Part shown: one piece after another, positions 48,728 to 56,691 of the stretch | Position numbering within the stretch: the first letter of the stretch is position 1 | Layout: the number at the start of each line of letters is the position of its first letter | NCBI GenBank assembly: GCA_000719105.1 | Contig: JODX01000032.1 | Coordinates: forward strand, 3,405 to 67,404 | Reading direction: 5' to 3' | Length of the DNA stretch: 64,000 bases | From: Streptomyces sclerotialus | Lineage (GTDB): Bacteria; Actinomycetota; Actinomycetes; Streptomycetales; Streptomycetaceae | Notes under the pieces: generated by a model | The model's input: the letters and a program-made list of their open reading frames with translations, nothing else | Told to the model about the DNA's origin: nothing | Databases searched by the model: none | Made by a program: the position numbers and the translations under genes

Positions 48728-51297
48728 GCGGGGGAACCGAACCGATGGACCTGATGGACATGAAGCGGAAGCGGGCCGAGGACGCCCGCGAGTTCTGGCG
48801 CGGGGTGCTCACCGCGGGCGGACCGACGGTCGTCCCCCGCTGGACACCGGCTCCCGCGGCCGGGACGGGCGAGGTCGAGGTGGCGCTGCCCGACGGGTTC
48901 CTGGCGGCGGTGCGGGCCCTCGCACTGCCCCTGGACTCCGTCCTGCTGGCCGCCCACGCACGCGTGCTCGCCGTACTGACCGGCGAGCGGGAGGTCACCA
49001 CCGGCTGGGTGGCCGTGGCGGACGGCCGTCCGCTGCCCTGCCGGCTGACCACCGGGACGGGCTCGTGGCGCGAGCTGCTGCGGCACGCACGGCAGGTCAC
49101 CGCCGACGTCCGGGCGTACGCGGACTACCCGGTCGACGAGCTGCGGCAGGAACTGGGACTCGCGTCGGCACCGTTCGAGACCGTGCTGGACGCCACCGGC
49201 AGCGACGGCGCCCTGGAAGGGGACGCCGTGCTCCGCGTGGGCCTGAAGCGGCAGGGCGACCGGATCGGGCTGCGGGTCCGCCACCGCACCGACGTGCTCG
49301 GCGGAGAGGCCGCGGCCCGGATCGCCGGCTACCACGTCACCGCGCTGACCTCGCTGGCCCTGGACCCGGAGGCCGACTACGGGCGGCAGGGGCTGCTCTC
49401 CGCCGACGAGACGCGCCGGCAGCTCGACGGGCTGGCGGGGCCGCGCCGGGAGCTGCCGGACCGGCGGGTCCACGAGCTGTTCGAGGACCGGGTGCGGGCC
49501 CACCCGGACGCGGTGGCCGCGGTGTGCGGCGCCGACCGGTGGACGTACCGGGAGCTCAACTCCCGCGCCAACCGGATCGCCCGGGCCCTGCTCGTCCGCG
49601 GCCTGGAACCCGAGGGCGTCGTCGCGGTGGTGACCGAGCGGAACCTGGACTGGGCCGCGGCCGTCCTCGGGGTGCTGAAGGCCGGGGGCGTCTATCTGCC
49701 CGTCGAGCCGCACTTCCCCGCCGGGCGCATCGCCAAGACGCTGTCCCGGGCCGAGTGCGCGCTGGTGCTGACGGAGGACGGCAGCACGGCCACGCTCGAC
49801 GCGGCGCTGTCCCGGCTGTCCGGCGTGGAGAGCCTCCTCGTCGACACCGCCTACGAGGAGGGGCACGCCGACGACGACCCCCAGGTGCCCGTCTCCGGCG
49901 ACCGGCTCGCGTACATCTACTTCACCTCCGGCTCCACCGGTGAGCCGAAGGGCGCGATGTGCGAGCACGCCGGGATGCTCAACCACGTCCTCGCCAAGAT
50001 CGAGGACCTGGGCATCGAGGAGGGGCAGGTGGTCGCCCAGACCGCGCCCCAGTGCTTCGACATCTCGCTGTGGCAGCTGGTGTCCGCGTTCCTGGTGGGT
50101 GGGCGGACGCTGCTGGTGGAGCAGGAGGTGATCCTGGACGTCGACCGGTTCGTCGACCGGATCACGGCGGGCCGGGCCAATGTGCTCCAGGTCGTGCCGT
50201 CGTACCTGGAGGCCGTCCTCGCCCATCTCGAGCAGAACCCGCGCGCGCTGCCCGACCTGCGGATCGTGTCGGTCACCGGCGAGGCGCTGAAGAAGGAGCT
50301 CACCGAGCGCTGGTTCGCCTCGCACCCGACCGTCCCGCTGGTCAACGCCTACGGCCTGACCGAGACCTCGGACGACACCAACCACGAGGTGCTGCGCCGG
50401 CCGCCGGAGGGCGACCGGGTGCCGCTCGGCCGGGCCGTGCGCAACGTGCGGGTGTACGTCGTGGACGAGCACCTCGGCCTGGTGCCGCTGGGCGCCCCGG
50501 GCGAGATCGTCTTCTCCGGGGTCTGTGTCGGCCGGGGGTACGTCAACGATCCCGAGCGGACCCGGCGGGCCTTCACCGCCGACCCGTACCGGCCGGGCGA
50601 GCGGCTGTACCGCAGCGGCGACCAGGGGCGCTGGCGGCCCGACGGCAAGCTGGAGTTCCTGGGCCGCAAGGACACCCAGGTGAAGGTGCGCGGCTTCCGC
50701 ATCGAGATCGGCGAGATCGAGAACGCGCTGCTGAAGGTGGCGGGCGTCCGCGACGGCGCCGTGGTCGTGGCCCGGGGCGAGCACCTGGTCGCCTTCTACA
50801 GCGGGCGCAAGCAGCTCGACGCCGAGGTACTGCGCCGGACGCTGGCCGCCTCGCTGCCCGCGTACATGGTGCCGACGGTCGTCCACTGGCGCGAGCACCT
50901 GCCGCTGACCGCCAACGGCAAGGTCGACCGCAAGCAGCTCACCGCTCTCGCCGAGGAGCTGGGCACCGCCGGGGACGGCCTCCCCGCTCCCGCGCCGGGG
51001 ACGCCGACCGAGGAACGGCTGGCGGCCGCGTGGGCCCAGGTGCTCGGTCTCCCGCCGGCCCGCGTCGGCCGGCAGGACCACTTCTTCGACCGCGGCGGCA
51101 CCTCGCTCTCGGCCGTGAAGCTGGCGATCGCCCTGGACCGGACGGTGTCCCCCAAGGACATCACCCGGCACCCGGTCCTCGCCGAGCTGGCCGCACTGAT
51201 CGACGCCCGGACCGGGGCGGAGGCACCGGCCGCCGCTCCCGGCGCGCCCACCGGCTCCGGCACCACCGGCGTACGGACCGGGACCACCACGCCATGA
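48724..51297 (+). CDS. Adenylation-carrier protein with vestigial condensation domain, partner of the Pls-like protein
   Basis: The GTG at 48724 overlaps the upstream stop (GTGA), giving 857 residues; ATG 48745 is an alternative. Residues 10-215 resemble half of a condensation domain without the HHXXXDG site. The A domain has YFTSGSTGEPKGAM near 399, NAYGLTETSDDTNHEV near 545, YRSGDQGRWRPDG and NGKVDRKQL. A carrier domain follows (HFFDRGGTSLSAVKL, Ser near 794). The specificity code read by eye is DIWQSTADDK; two Asp at positions 8-9 would suit an amino side chain such as 2,3-diaminopropionate. It most likely activates Dap for the membrane synthetase. Confidence 0.9.
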   Translation: MSGGTEPMDLMDMKRKRAEDAREFWRGVLTAGGPTVVPRWTPAPAAGTGEVEVALPDGFLAAVRALALPLDSVLLAAHARVLAVLTGEREVTTGWVAVADGRPLPCRLTTGTGSWRELLRHARQVTADVRAYADYPVDELRQELGLASAPFETVLDATGSDGALEGDAVLRVGLKRQGDRIGLRVRHRTDVLGGEAAARIAGYHVTALTSLALDPEADYGRQGLLSADETRRQLDGLAGPRRELPDRRVHELFEDRVRAHPDAVAAVCGADRWTYRELNSRANRIARALLVRGLEPEGVVAVVTERNLDWAAAVLGVLKAGGVYLPVEPHFPAGRIAKTLSRAECALVLTEDGSTATLDAALSRLSGVESLLVDTAYEEGHADDDPQVPVSGDRLAYIYFTSGSTGEPKGAMCEHAGMLNHVLAKIEDLGIEEGQVVAQTAPQCFDISLWQLVSAFLVGGRTLLVEQEVILDVDRFVDRITAGRANVLQVVPSYLEAVLAHLEQNPRALPDLRIVSVTGEALKKELTERWFASHPTVPLVNAYGLTETSDDTNHEVLRRPPEGDRVPLGRAVRNVRVYVVDEHLGLVPLGAPGEIVFSGVCVGRGYVNDPERTRRAFTADPYRPGERLYRSGDQGRWRPDGKLEFLGRKDTQVKVRGFRIEIGEIENALLKVAGVRDGAVVVARGEHLVAFYSGRKQLDAEVLRRTLAASLPAYMVPTVVHWREHLPLTANGKVDRKQLTALAEELGTAGDGLPAPAPGTPTEERLAAAWAQVLGLPPARVGRQDHFFDRGGTSLSAVKLAIALDRTVSPKDITRHPVLAELAALIDARTGAEAPAAAPGAPTGSGTTGVRTGTTTP

Positions 51298-51350
51298 ACC
51301 TCTTCCGCACAGCCCGTGCCACGCGTACTACCGAAAGGACCGTAACGACC

Positions 51351-52349
51351 ATGTCGTCCTCGACTTCCCTGCTCCGCGACGACGTCGCCCTGGACGAGGG
51401 CAGGCCACCGCTGCTCCGCGTCCCGGGCGACGCCCGGGAGTGGCTCACCCCGCACCGGGACGCGCTGCGCGCGGTCGTCGCCGAGCACGGCGCGGTGCTC
51501 GTCCGCGGGCTCGGGGTGAGCGACCGGACGCAGGCGGGCGCCGTCTTCCGGCAGCTCGCCGACGAGCTGATGCCGGAGAAGGAGGCGTTCGCGCCGCGGC
51601 AGGCGTACGGCGACGGCGTCCACTCCTCCACGGCCTGGCCGCCCAACCAGCAGATGTGCATGCACCACGAGCTGAGCTACGCGATGGAGTTCCCCGGCCT
51701 GATGCTCTTCGCCTGCCTCACGGCGCCCGCCGAGGGCGGGGCGACGACCGTGGCCGACGCGGAGGCCGTGCTGGCGGCGCTGCCCAAGGAGCTGACCGAG
51801 CGGTTCGAGCGGGAGGGCTGGCTGCTCACCCGCAGCTACAACGACGAGATCGGCGCCACCCTCGAGGAGGCCTTCGGCACGGACGACCGGAGCGCCATCG
51901 AGGCGTACTGCCGGGTGCACGCCATCGAGTTCGACTGGCAGGACGACGGCTCCCTGCGCACCCGGCAGCGCCGCAGCGCCGTGGTGCGGCACCCGGTGAC
52001 GGGCCGCCGCTGCTGGTTCAACCAGATCGCGTTCCTCAACGAGTGGACGATGGACCCCGAGGTGCGCGAATACCTGGTGGACGTCTACGAGGAGGACGGC
52101 CTGCCGTTCAACACCCGCTACGGCAACGGCGACCCGATCGGCCCCGACGTCGTCGAGGCGATCAACGACGTGTACACCGCCCACACCCTGCGCGAGCCGT
52201 GGCAGGCGGGCGATCTGCTGCTCGTCGACAACGTCCGTACGGCGCACAGCCGGGAGCCCTTCGAGGGACCGCGCGAGGTGCTCGTGGGCCTCGCCGACCC
52301 GGTCAGGTTCGCCGACGTCTCCACGCCCCTGGAAGGAAACGCCCGATGA
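51351..52349 (+). CDS. TauD/clavaminate-synthase-like Fe(II)/2-oxoglutarate dioxygenase
   Basis: I chose ATG 51351 (GAAAGGA upstream, 332 residues); ATG 51294 overlaps the preceding stop as ATGA and would add 19 residues. The metal triad is HXE in MHHELSYAM near residue 104 and the distal His in DNVRTAHSREPFEG near 296. The pattern is that of SyrP/clavaminate-synthase-like enzymes, which hydroxylate free or carrier-bound amino acids. The gene is wedged between the A-T protein and SbnB. SbnB releases 2-oxoglutarate, the dioxygenase's co-substrate. A role in hydroxylating diaminopropionate, free, carrier-bound or polymeric, is inferred. Confidence 0.9.
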   Translation: MSSSTSLLRDDVALDEGRPPLLRVPGDAREWLTPHRDALRAVVAEHGAVLVRGLGVSDRTQAGAVFRQLADELMPEKEAFAPRQAYGDGVHSSTAWPPNQQMCMHHELSYAMEFPGLMLFACLTAPAEGGATTVADAEAVLAALPKELTERFEREGWLLTRSYNDEIGATLEEAFGTDDRSAIEAYCRVHAIEFDWQDDGSLRTRQRRSAVVRHPVTGRRCWFNQIAFLNEWTMDPEVREYLVDVYEEDGLPFNTRYGNGDPIGPDVVEAINDVYTAHTLREPWQAGDLLLVDNVRTAHSREPFEGPREVLVGLADPVRFADVSTPLEGNAR

Positions 52350-53410
52350 CCGCGTACGAACCGGCGGCGACGCCCGCGAGGAAGGCGCCGTCCTTCTCCG
52401 TGATCACCGGCGCCCAGGTGCGGCAGGTCCTCACCGGCCACGAGCGCGAGGTCGTCGACCTGGTGGAGTCCGTCTACCGCCTGCACGGCGCGGGCGACAC
52501 GGTCAATCCGCCGTCGTACTTCCTGCGCTTCCCCGACCGTCCCTCCTCCCGCATCATCGCGCTGCCCGCGTCGCTGGGCGGCGAGAAGCGGGTCGACGGG
52601 CTGAAGTGGGTCTCCAGTTTCCCGGAGAACATCGAGTCCGGTCTGCCGCGCGCCTCGGCCGTGCTCATCCTCAACGACCCGGTCACGGGCTACCCGTTCG
52701 CCTGTCTCGAGGCGTCGGTGATCAGCGCGGCCCGGACGGCGGCGTCGGCGGCGCTGGCGGCCCACCGGCTGAGCGACGCCCGCAAGGGGCGCGCGAAGCC
52801 GTCCCGGGTGCTGTTCGTGGGCACGGGCCTGATCGCCCGATACCTCCACACGTACCTGGCCGCCACCGGCTGGCCGTTCGAGGAGATCGGCGTGCACGAC
52901 CTGTCGGCCGAGAGCGCCGCCGGGTTCACGTCCTACCTGGAACGGTCGGGCACCGACGCCCGGATCACCGTGCACGGCACGGCGGAGGAGGCGATCCGCG
53001 CGGCCGACCTGGTGGTCTTCGCCACGGTCGCGGGCACCCCGCACATCCACGAGCCGAAGTGGTTCGCCCACGACCCGCTGGTGCTGCACGTGTCGCTGCG
53101 CGACCTGGCTCCGGAGATCCTGCTCGGCTCGGCGAACTTCGTCGACGACGTGGAGCACTGCCTGAAGGCGGACACCTCGCCGCACCTGGCCGAGCAGCTC
53201 ACCGGGGGCCGGGACTTCCTGACCGGGACGCTGGACGACGTGCTCGCCGGCCGGGTGGGCGTGCCGTCGGACCGGCCGGTGATCTTCTCACCGTTCGGCC
53301 TCGGCGTCCTGGACCTGGCGGTGGGCGCGTACGTCCACGAGGCCGTGTCCCGGGCCGATCGGCTCCATGTCGTGGACGGCTTCTTCCATGAACTGAGCCG
53401 CCACGGCTGA
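52346..53410 (+). CDS. sbnB: 2,3-diaminopropionate biosynthesis protein SbnB
   Basis: A 354-residue member of the ornithine cyclodeaminase family. The NAD-binding site is VLFVGTGLIARYLHTYL and the family core segments SSRIIALPASLGGEKRVDGL, HVSLRDLAPEILLGSANFVD and FSPFGLGVLDLAVG are present. In staphyloferrin B biosynthesis SbnB oxidatively hydrolyses N-(1-amino-1-carboxy-2-ethyl)glutamate to L-2,3-diaminopropionate, 2-oxoglutarate and NADH. Its ATG overlaps the dioxygenase stop (ATGA), so translation is coupled. The partner sbnA follows. Confidence 0.92.
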   Translation: MTAYEPAATPARKAPSFSVITGAQVRQVLTGHEREVVDLVESVYRLHGAGDTVNPPSYFLRFPDRPSSRIIALPASLGGEKRVDGLKWVSSFPENIESGLPRASAVLILNDPVTGYPFACLEASVISAARTAASAALAAHRLSDARKGRAKPSRVLFVGTGLIARYLHTYLAATGWPFEEIGVHDLSAESAAGFTSYLERSGTDARITVHGTAEEAIRAADLVVFATVAGTPHIHEPKWFAHDPLVLHVSLRDLAPEILLGSANFVDDVEHCLKADTSPHLAEQLTGGRDFLTGTLDDVLAGRVGVPSDRPVIFSPFGLGVLDLAVGAYVHEAVSRADRLHVVDGFFHELSRHG

Positions 53411-53582
53411 CCGCCGCGGCACCGCGGCTCCGCACACGCGCACATACGGGCCCGACCATCCCTTGTGCGTCTCGCGCACCGGAAATATGCGCGAAAAACA
53501 GAAAACAGCACGACAACAAGTCCGTTACCGATACAACACGCCACTTATGACAGCACGGCAAGCGCGAAACAGGGGGGCCGTA

Positions 53583-54569
53583 GTGCCAGTCATATCCGTA
53601 CCCACGGACTTCAACGAGGAGGAGCTGTACGTCGATCTTCAACCGGTCGTCGGGCACTCCCTCTTCCTCAAGTGCGAGGGCTTCAACTTCGCCGGCTCCA
53701 TCAAGGTCAAGGCGGCGCTGGAGATGGTGAAGGCCGCAGAACGGGACGGAGTCCTCACGCCGGGCTCGGTCCTCGTCGAGTCCTCGTCCGGGAACCTGGG
53801 CGTGGCACTCAGCATGATCGCGGCGAGCAGGGGTTACCGGTTCCTGTGTGTGACCGACTCCCGCTGCAACCCGCAGACACGCCGGCTGATGGAGGCGCTG
53901 GGCAGCGACGTCCACGTCATCACCGAGCCGGCCACCGACGGCGGCTTCCTCGGCGCGCGCATCTCGTACGTCCGCGCGCTGTGCGCCTCCGACGACCGCT
54001 ACGTCTGGCTCGACCAGTACACCAACTCGGGCAACTGGCGGGCGCACTACCGCACCACCGCCCCCGCCATCGCCCGGCAGTTCCCGCGCCTGGACGTGCT
54101 GTTCGTGGGCGTGGGCACCTCCGGAACGCTGATGGGATGCGCACGCTGGTTCTGGGAGCACCGGCGCGGCGTGCGCATCGTGGCCGTGGACAGCGAGGGC
54201 TCCGTCTCCTTCGGCGGGGCTCCGGGCCGCCGGATGATCCCGGGGCTGGGCATGAGCGTCAGCCCGCCGCTGCTCGACGAGTCCTGGGTGGACGACCTGG
54301 TGCGCGTCGAGGAGGCGGACACCGTGCGGGCCTGCCGCCGGCTGGCCCGGCGCGGGTTCCTGTTCGGCGGCTCCACGGGCACGGTGGTCAGCGGCGCCTC
54401 CGACTGGCTGGCCCGGAACGGCGGCGACGACCTGACGGCCGTGGCCATCGCCCCGGACCTCGGCGAGCGCTACCTGGACACCGTGTACCGCGACGGCTGG
54501 GTGAGCGACCTGTACGGCGACGACGCCCTGAACACCGAGGAGCTGCCGCTGATCTCCCGCTCGGCCTGA
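53583..54569 (+). CDS. sbnA: 2,3-diaminopropionate biosynthesis protein SbnA
   Basis: A PLP-dependent enzyme of the cysteine-synthase family. In the known pathway it joins O-phospho-L-serine and L-glutamate to N-(1-amino-1-carboxy-2-ethyl)glutamate. The PLP lysine lies in FAGSIKVKAALEM, the substrate loop in VESSSGNLGVALSMIA and the phosphate-binding loop in VGVGTSGTLMG. GTG 53583, with GGGGGG nearby, gives 328 residues; ATG 53547 is an alternative. A 172-bp AT-richer gap separates it from sbnB, so it may have its own promoter as well. It completes the Dap supply. Confidence 0.9.
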   Translation: MPVISVPTDFNEEELYVDLQPVVGHSLFLKCEGFNFAGSIKVKAALEMVKAAERDGVLTPGSVLVESSSGNLGVALSMIAASRGYRFLCVTDSRCNPQTRRLMEALGSDVHVITEPATDGGFLGARISYVRALCASDDRYVWLDQYTNSGNWRAHYRTTAPAIARQFPRLDVLFVGVGTSGTLMGCARWFWEHRRGVRIVAVDSEGSVSFGGAPGRRMIPGLGMSVSPPLLDESWVDDLVRVEEADTVRACRRLARRGFLFGGSTGTVVSGASDWLARNGGDDLTAVAIAPDLGERYLDTVYRDGWVSDLYGDDALNTEELPLISRSA

Positions 54570-54709
54570 CCACGCACCGCCCGACCGCGGCGCTCCGGTG
54601 TCCCCCCAGGGCCCCGGGGCGCCTCGCCGCTCCCGGGGGCCGTCGCACCGGGACGCCCACCCGCCGGATGCCGGGTGAGGGTCCCCGTACCGAGGGGTAG
54701 GTTCCGCAC

Positions 54710-56344
54710 ATGGCAGCGAGCACCCATGAAGTGAGCAACCAGCCCCCGCCCTTGCAGGGCCATGACGTCTTCACCGCCGACCGGGCCCTCGCGGAGGCGG
54801 TCGAGCGGCACCTCGACCCCCGCCTGCTCGACGAGGTCCGCGCGGAACTGTCGGCGTTCGGACGTACGGCGGGCTCCGTCCAGGTGCAGGAGTGGGGGCG
54901 GCTGGCCAACGAGAACCCGCCGGTGTTGCGGACGCACGACCGCTACGGCAACCGGATCGACGAGGTCGAGTTCCACCCCTCCTGGCACCGGCTCCTCGGC
55001 AAGGGTGTCTCCCAGGGACTCACGGCGGCCTGGGCCCGGCCCGGCGGCCATGTGCGGCGCGCGGCCGCCTTCCTCGTCTGGTCGCAGGTCGAGGCGGGCA
55101 ACGGCTGCCCGCTGTCGATGACCCACGCGGCGGTGCCCGCGCTCCGCGCCGATCCCGCGCTGGCGGCCGAGTGGGAGCCGCGGCTGACGTCCATGGTCTA
55201 CGACCAGGACATGCGGCCTGCCGCCCGGAAGGCCGGTGTCCTGTTCGGCATGGGCATGACGGAGAAGCAGGGCGGCAGCGACGTCCGCGCGAACACCACC
55301 GCGGCACGGCCCCTCGCGGAGGACGGCACGTACGAGCTGAGGGGCCACAAGTGGTTCTGCTCGGCGCCGATGTCGGACGGTTTCCTGGTGCTGGCGCAGG
55401 CGCCAGGAGGCCTCACCTGCTTCCTCGTACCGCGGGTGCTGGCGGACGGCACGCGCAACGTGTTCCGCATCCAGCGGCTGAAGGACAAGCTGGGCAACCG
55501 GTCCAACGCCTCCGCCGAGGTCGAGTTCGACGGGACGTGGGCGCGCCGGGTCGGCGACGAGGGCCGCGGGGTGCGCACGATCATCGACATGGTGGCGGCC
55601 ACGCGCGTGGACTGCGTGCTGGGCTCGGCCGGGCTGATGCGGCAGGCGGTGTCCCAGGCGGTCCACCACTGCACGTACCGAGAGGCGTTCGGCGGGAAGC
55701 TGATCGACAAGCCGCTGATGCGCAATGTCCTCGCGGACCTGGCGCTGGAGTCGGAGGCGGCGACCGCGCTCGGCCTGCGGCTGGCGGCGGCGTACGACGA
55801 CGGCGGCGAGAGCGAGCGCGCGTTCCTTCGGCTGGCGGTGCCCGCCGCCAAGTACTGGGTGACCAAGCGCTGTACGCCGGTCGTGACCGAGGCCCTGGAG
55901 TGCCTGGGCGGCAACGGGTACGTGGAGGAGTCGGGGATGCCCCGGCTGCTGCGCGAGTCGCCGCTCAACTCGATCTGGGAAGGCGCAGGCAACGTCCAGG
56001 CGCTGGACGTGCTGCGGGCGCTGCAGCGCGAGCCGCAGGCGCTGAACGCGTTCCTCCAGGAGGTCGGGCAGACCCGGGGCGCCGACCACCGGCTGGACGG
56101 CGCGATCAAGAACGTGCTGACCGAACTGGCCGATCTGGAGGGCATGGAGGCCCGCGCGCGCCGGCTCGTGGAACGGCTCGCGCTGGTGCTCCAGGGCTCG
56201 CTGCTGGTCCGGTACGCGCCCCCGGAGGTCGCCGACGCGTTCTGCGCCTCCCGGCTGGGCGGCGACTGGGGCACGGCCCTCGGCACCCTGCCGCACACCC
56301 TGGACCTCGCCTCGGTGGTGACCCGGGCGCGCCCGGTCGGCTGA
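54710..56344 (+). CDS. AidB-like acyl-CoA dehydrogenase family protein
   Basis: A 544-residue flavoprotein close to E. coli AidB in length and layout. Visible motifs are GMGMTEKQGGSDVRANTT (flavin-binding), GHKWFCSAPMSDGFLVLAQA, LGGNGYVEESGMPRLLRE and SPLNSIWEGAGNVQALDVL. AidB is induced by alkylating agents and binds DNA, with uncertain dehydrogenase activity. TAGGTT (54698-54703) ends six bases before the ATG, and no ribosome-binding site is present, so leaderless. It is preceded by the Dap cluster but has its own promoter, and a strong terminator follows. The Ada-like gene at 1 kb is not linked. Confidence 0.92.
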   Translation: MAASTHEVSNQPPPLQGHDVFTADRALAEAVERHLDPRLLDEVRAELSAFGRTAGSVQVQEWGRLANENPPVLRTHDRYGNRIDEVEFHPSWHRLLGKGVSQGLTAAWARPGGHVRRAAAFLVWSQVEAGNGCPLSMTHAAVPALRADPALAAEWEPRLTSMVYDQDMRPAARKAGVLFGMGMTEKQGGSDVRANTTAARPLAEDGTYELRGHKWFCSAPMSDGFLVLAQAPGGLTCFLVPRVLADGTRNVFRIQRLKDKLGNRSNASAEVEFDGTWARRVGDEGRGVRTIIDMVAATRVDCVLGSAGLMRQAVSQAVHHCTYREAFGGKLIDKPLMRNVLADLALESEAATALGLRLAAAYDDGGESERAFLRLAVPAAKYWVTKRCTPVVTEALECLGGNGYVEESGMPRLLRESPLNSIWEGAGNVQALDVLRALQREPQALNAFLQEVGQTRGADHRLDGAIKNVLTELADLEGMEARARRLVERLALVLQGSLLVRYAPPEVADAFCASRLGGDWGTALGTLPHTLDLASVVTRARPVG

Positions 56345-56354
56345 GGCGGCCGGC

Positions 56355-56392
56355 ACGGGGGTGGTGCTGCGCCGACACGGCACCACCCCCGT
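56355..56392 (+). terminator. Strong hairpin after the AidB-like gene
   Basis: ACGGGGGTGGTGC (56355-56367) and GCACCACCCCCGT (56380-56392) form a perfect 13-bp stem over a 12-nt loop, 10 bases after the stop. No T-run follows, as usual in Streptomyces. Confidence 0.85.
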
Positions 56393-56691
56393 CATCTGGC
56401 CCCTGGCCGGAGCACCGCCGCCCTCGCGGGCGGCGTTCAACAAGTTTCGGCACGCGGGCTGCCGTTCGCCAGGGTTGCAGGGGGTTGCAAGTCACCCGTT
56501 CCAGCGGTGCGCCACGGGTCCGGGTCCGCCCGTATCGGCTCGTCATCGGCCCGTCGGCGGCTCTCTGTGACCGGAGTGCCCCCTTCCGTGGTCGATCGGC
56601 GGCACACTATGAGACCCGCCGTCAACGCACATGGCGAACGGCCGTGGCCGGGAGACCGGCCACGGCCGGAAGAGCCCGCCGGGAGGAACGA

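Noticed and set aside
56507..56691. Coding extension of the GAF protein upstream of 56692
   Set aside because: The frame is open far upstream through the aidB antisense shadow; GGGAGGAACGA before GTG 56692 marks the start.
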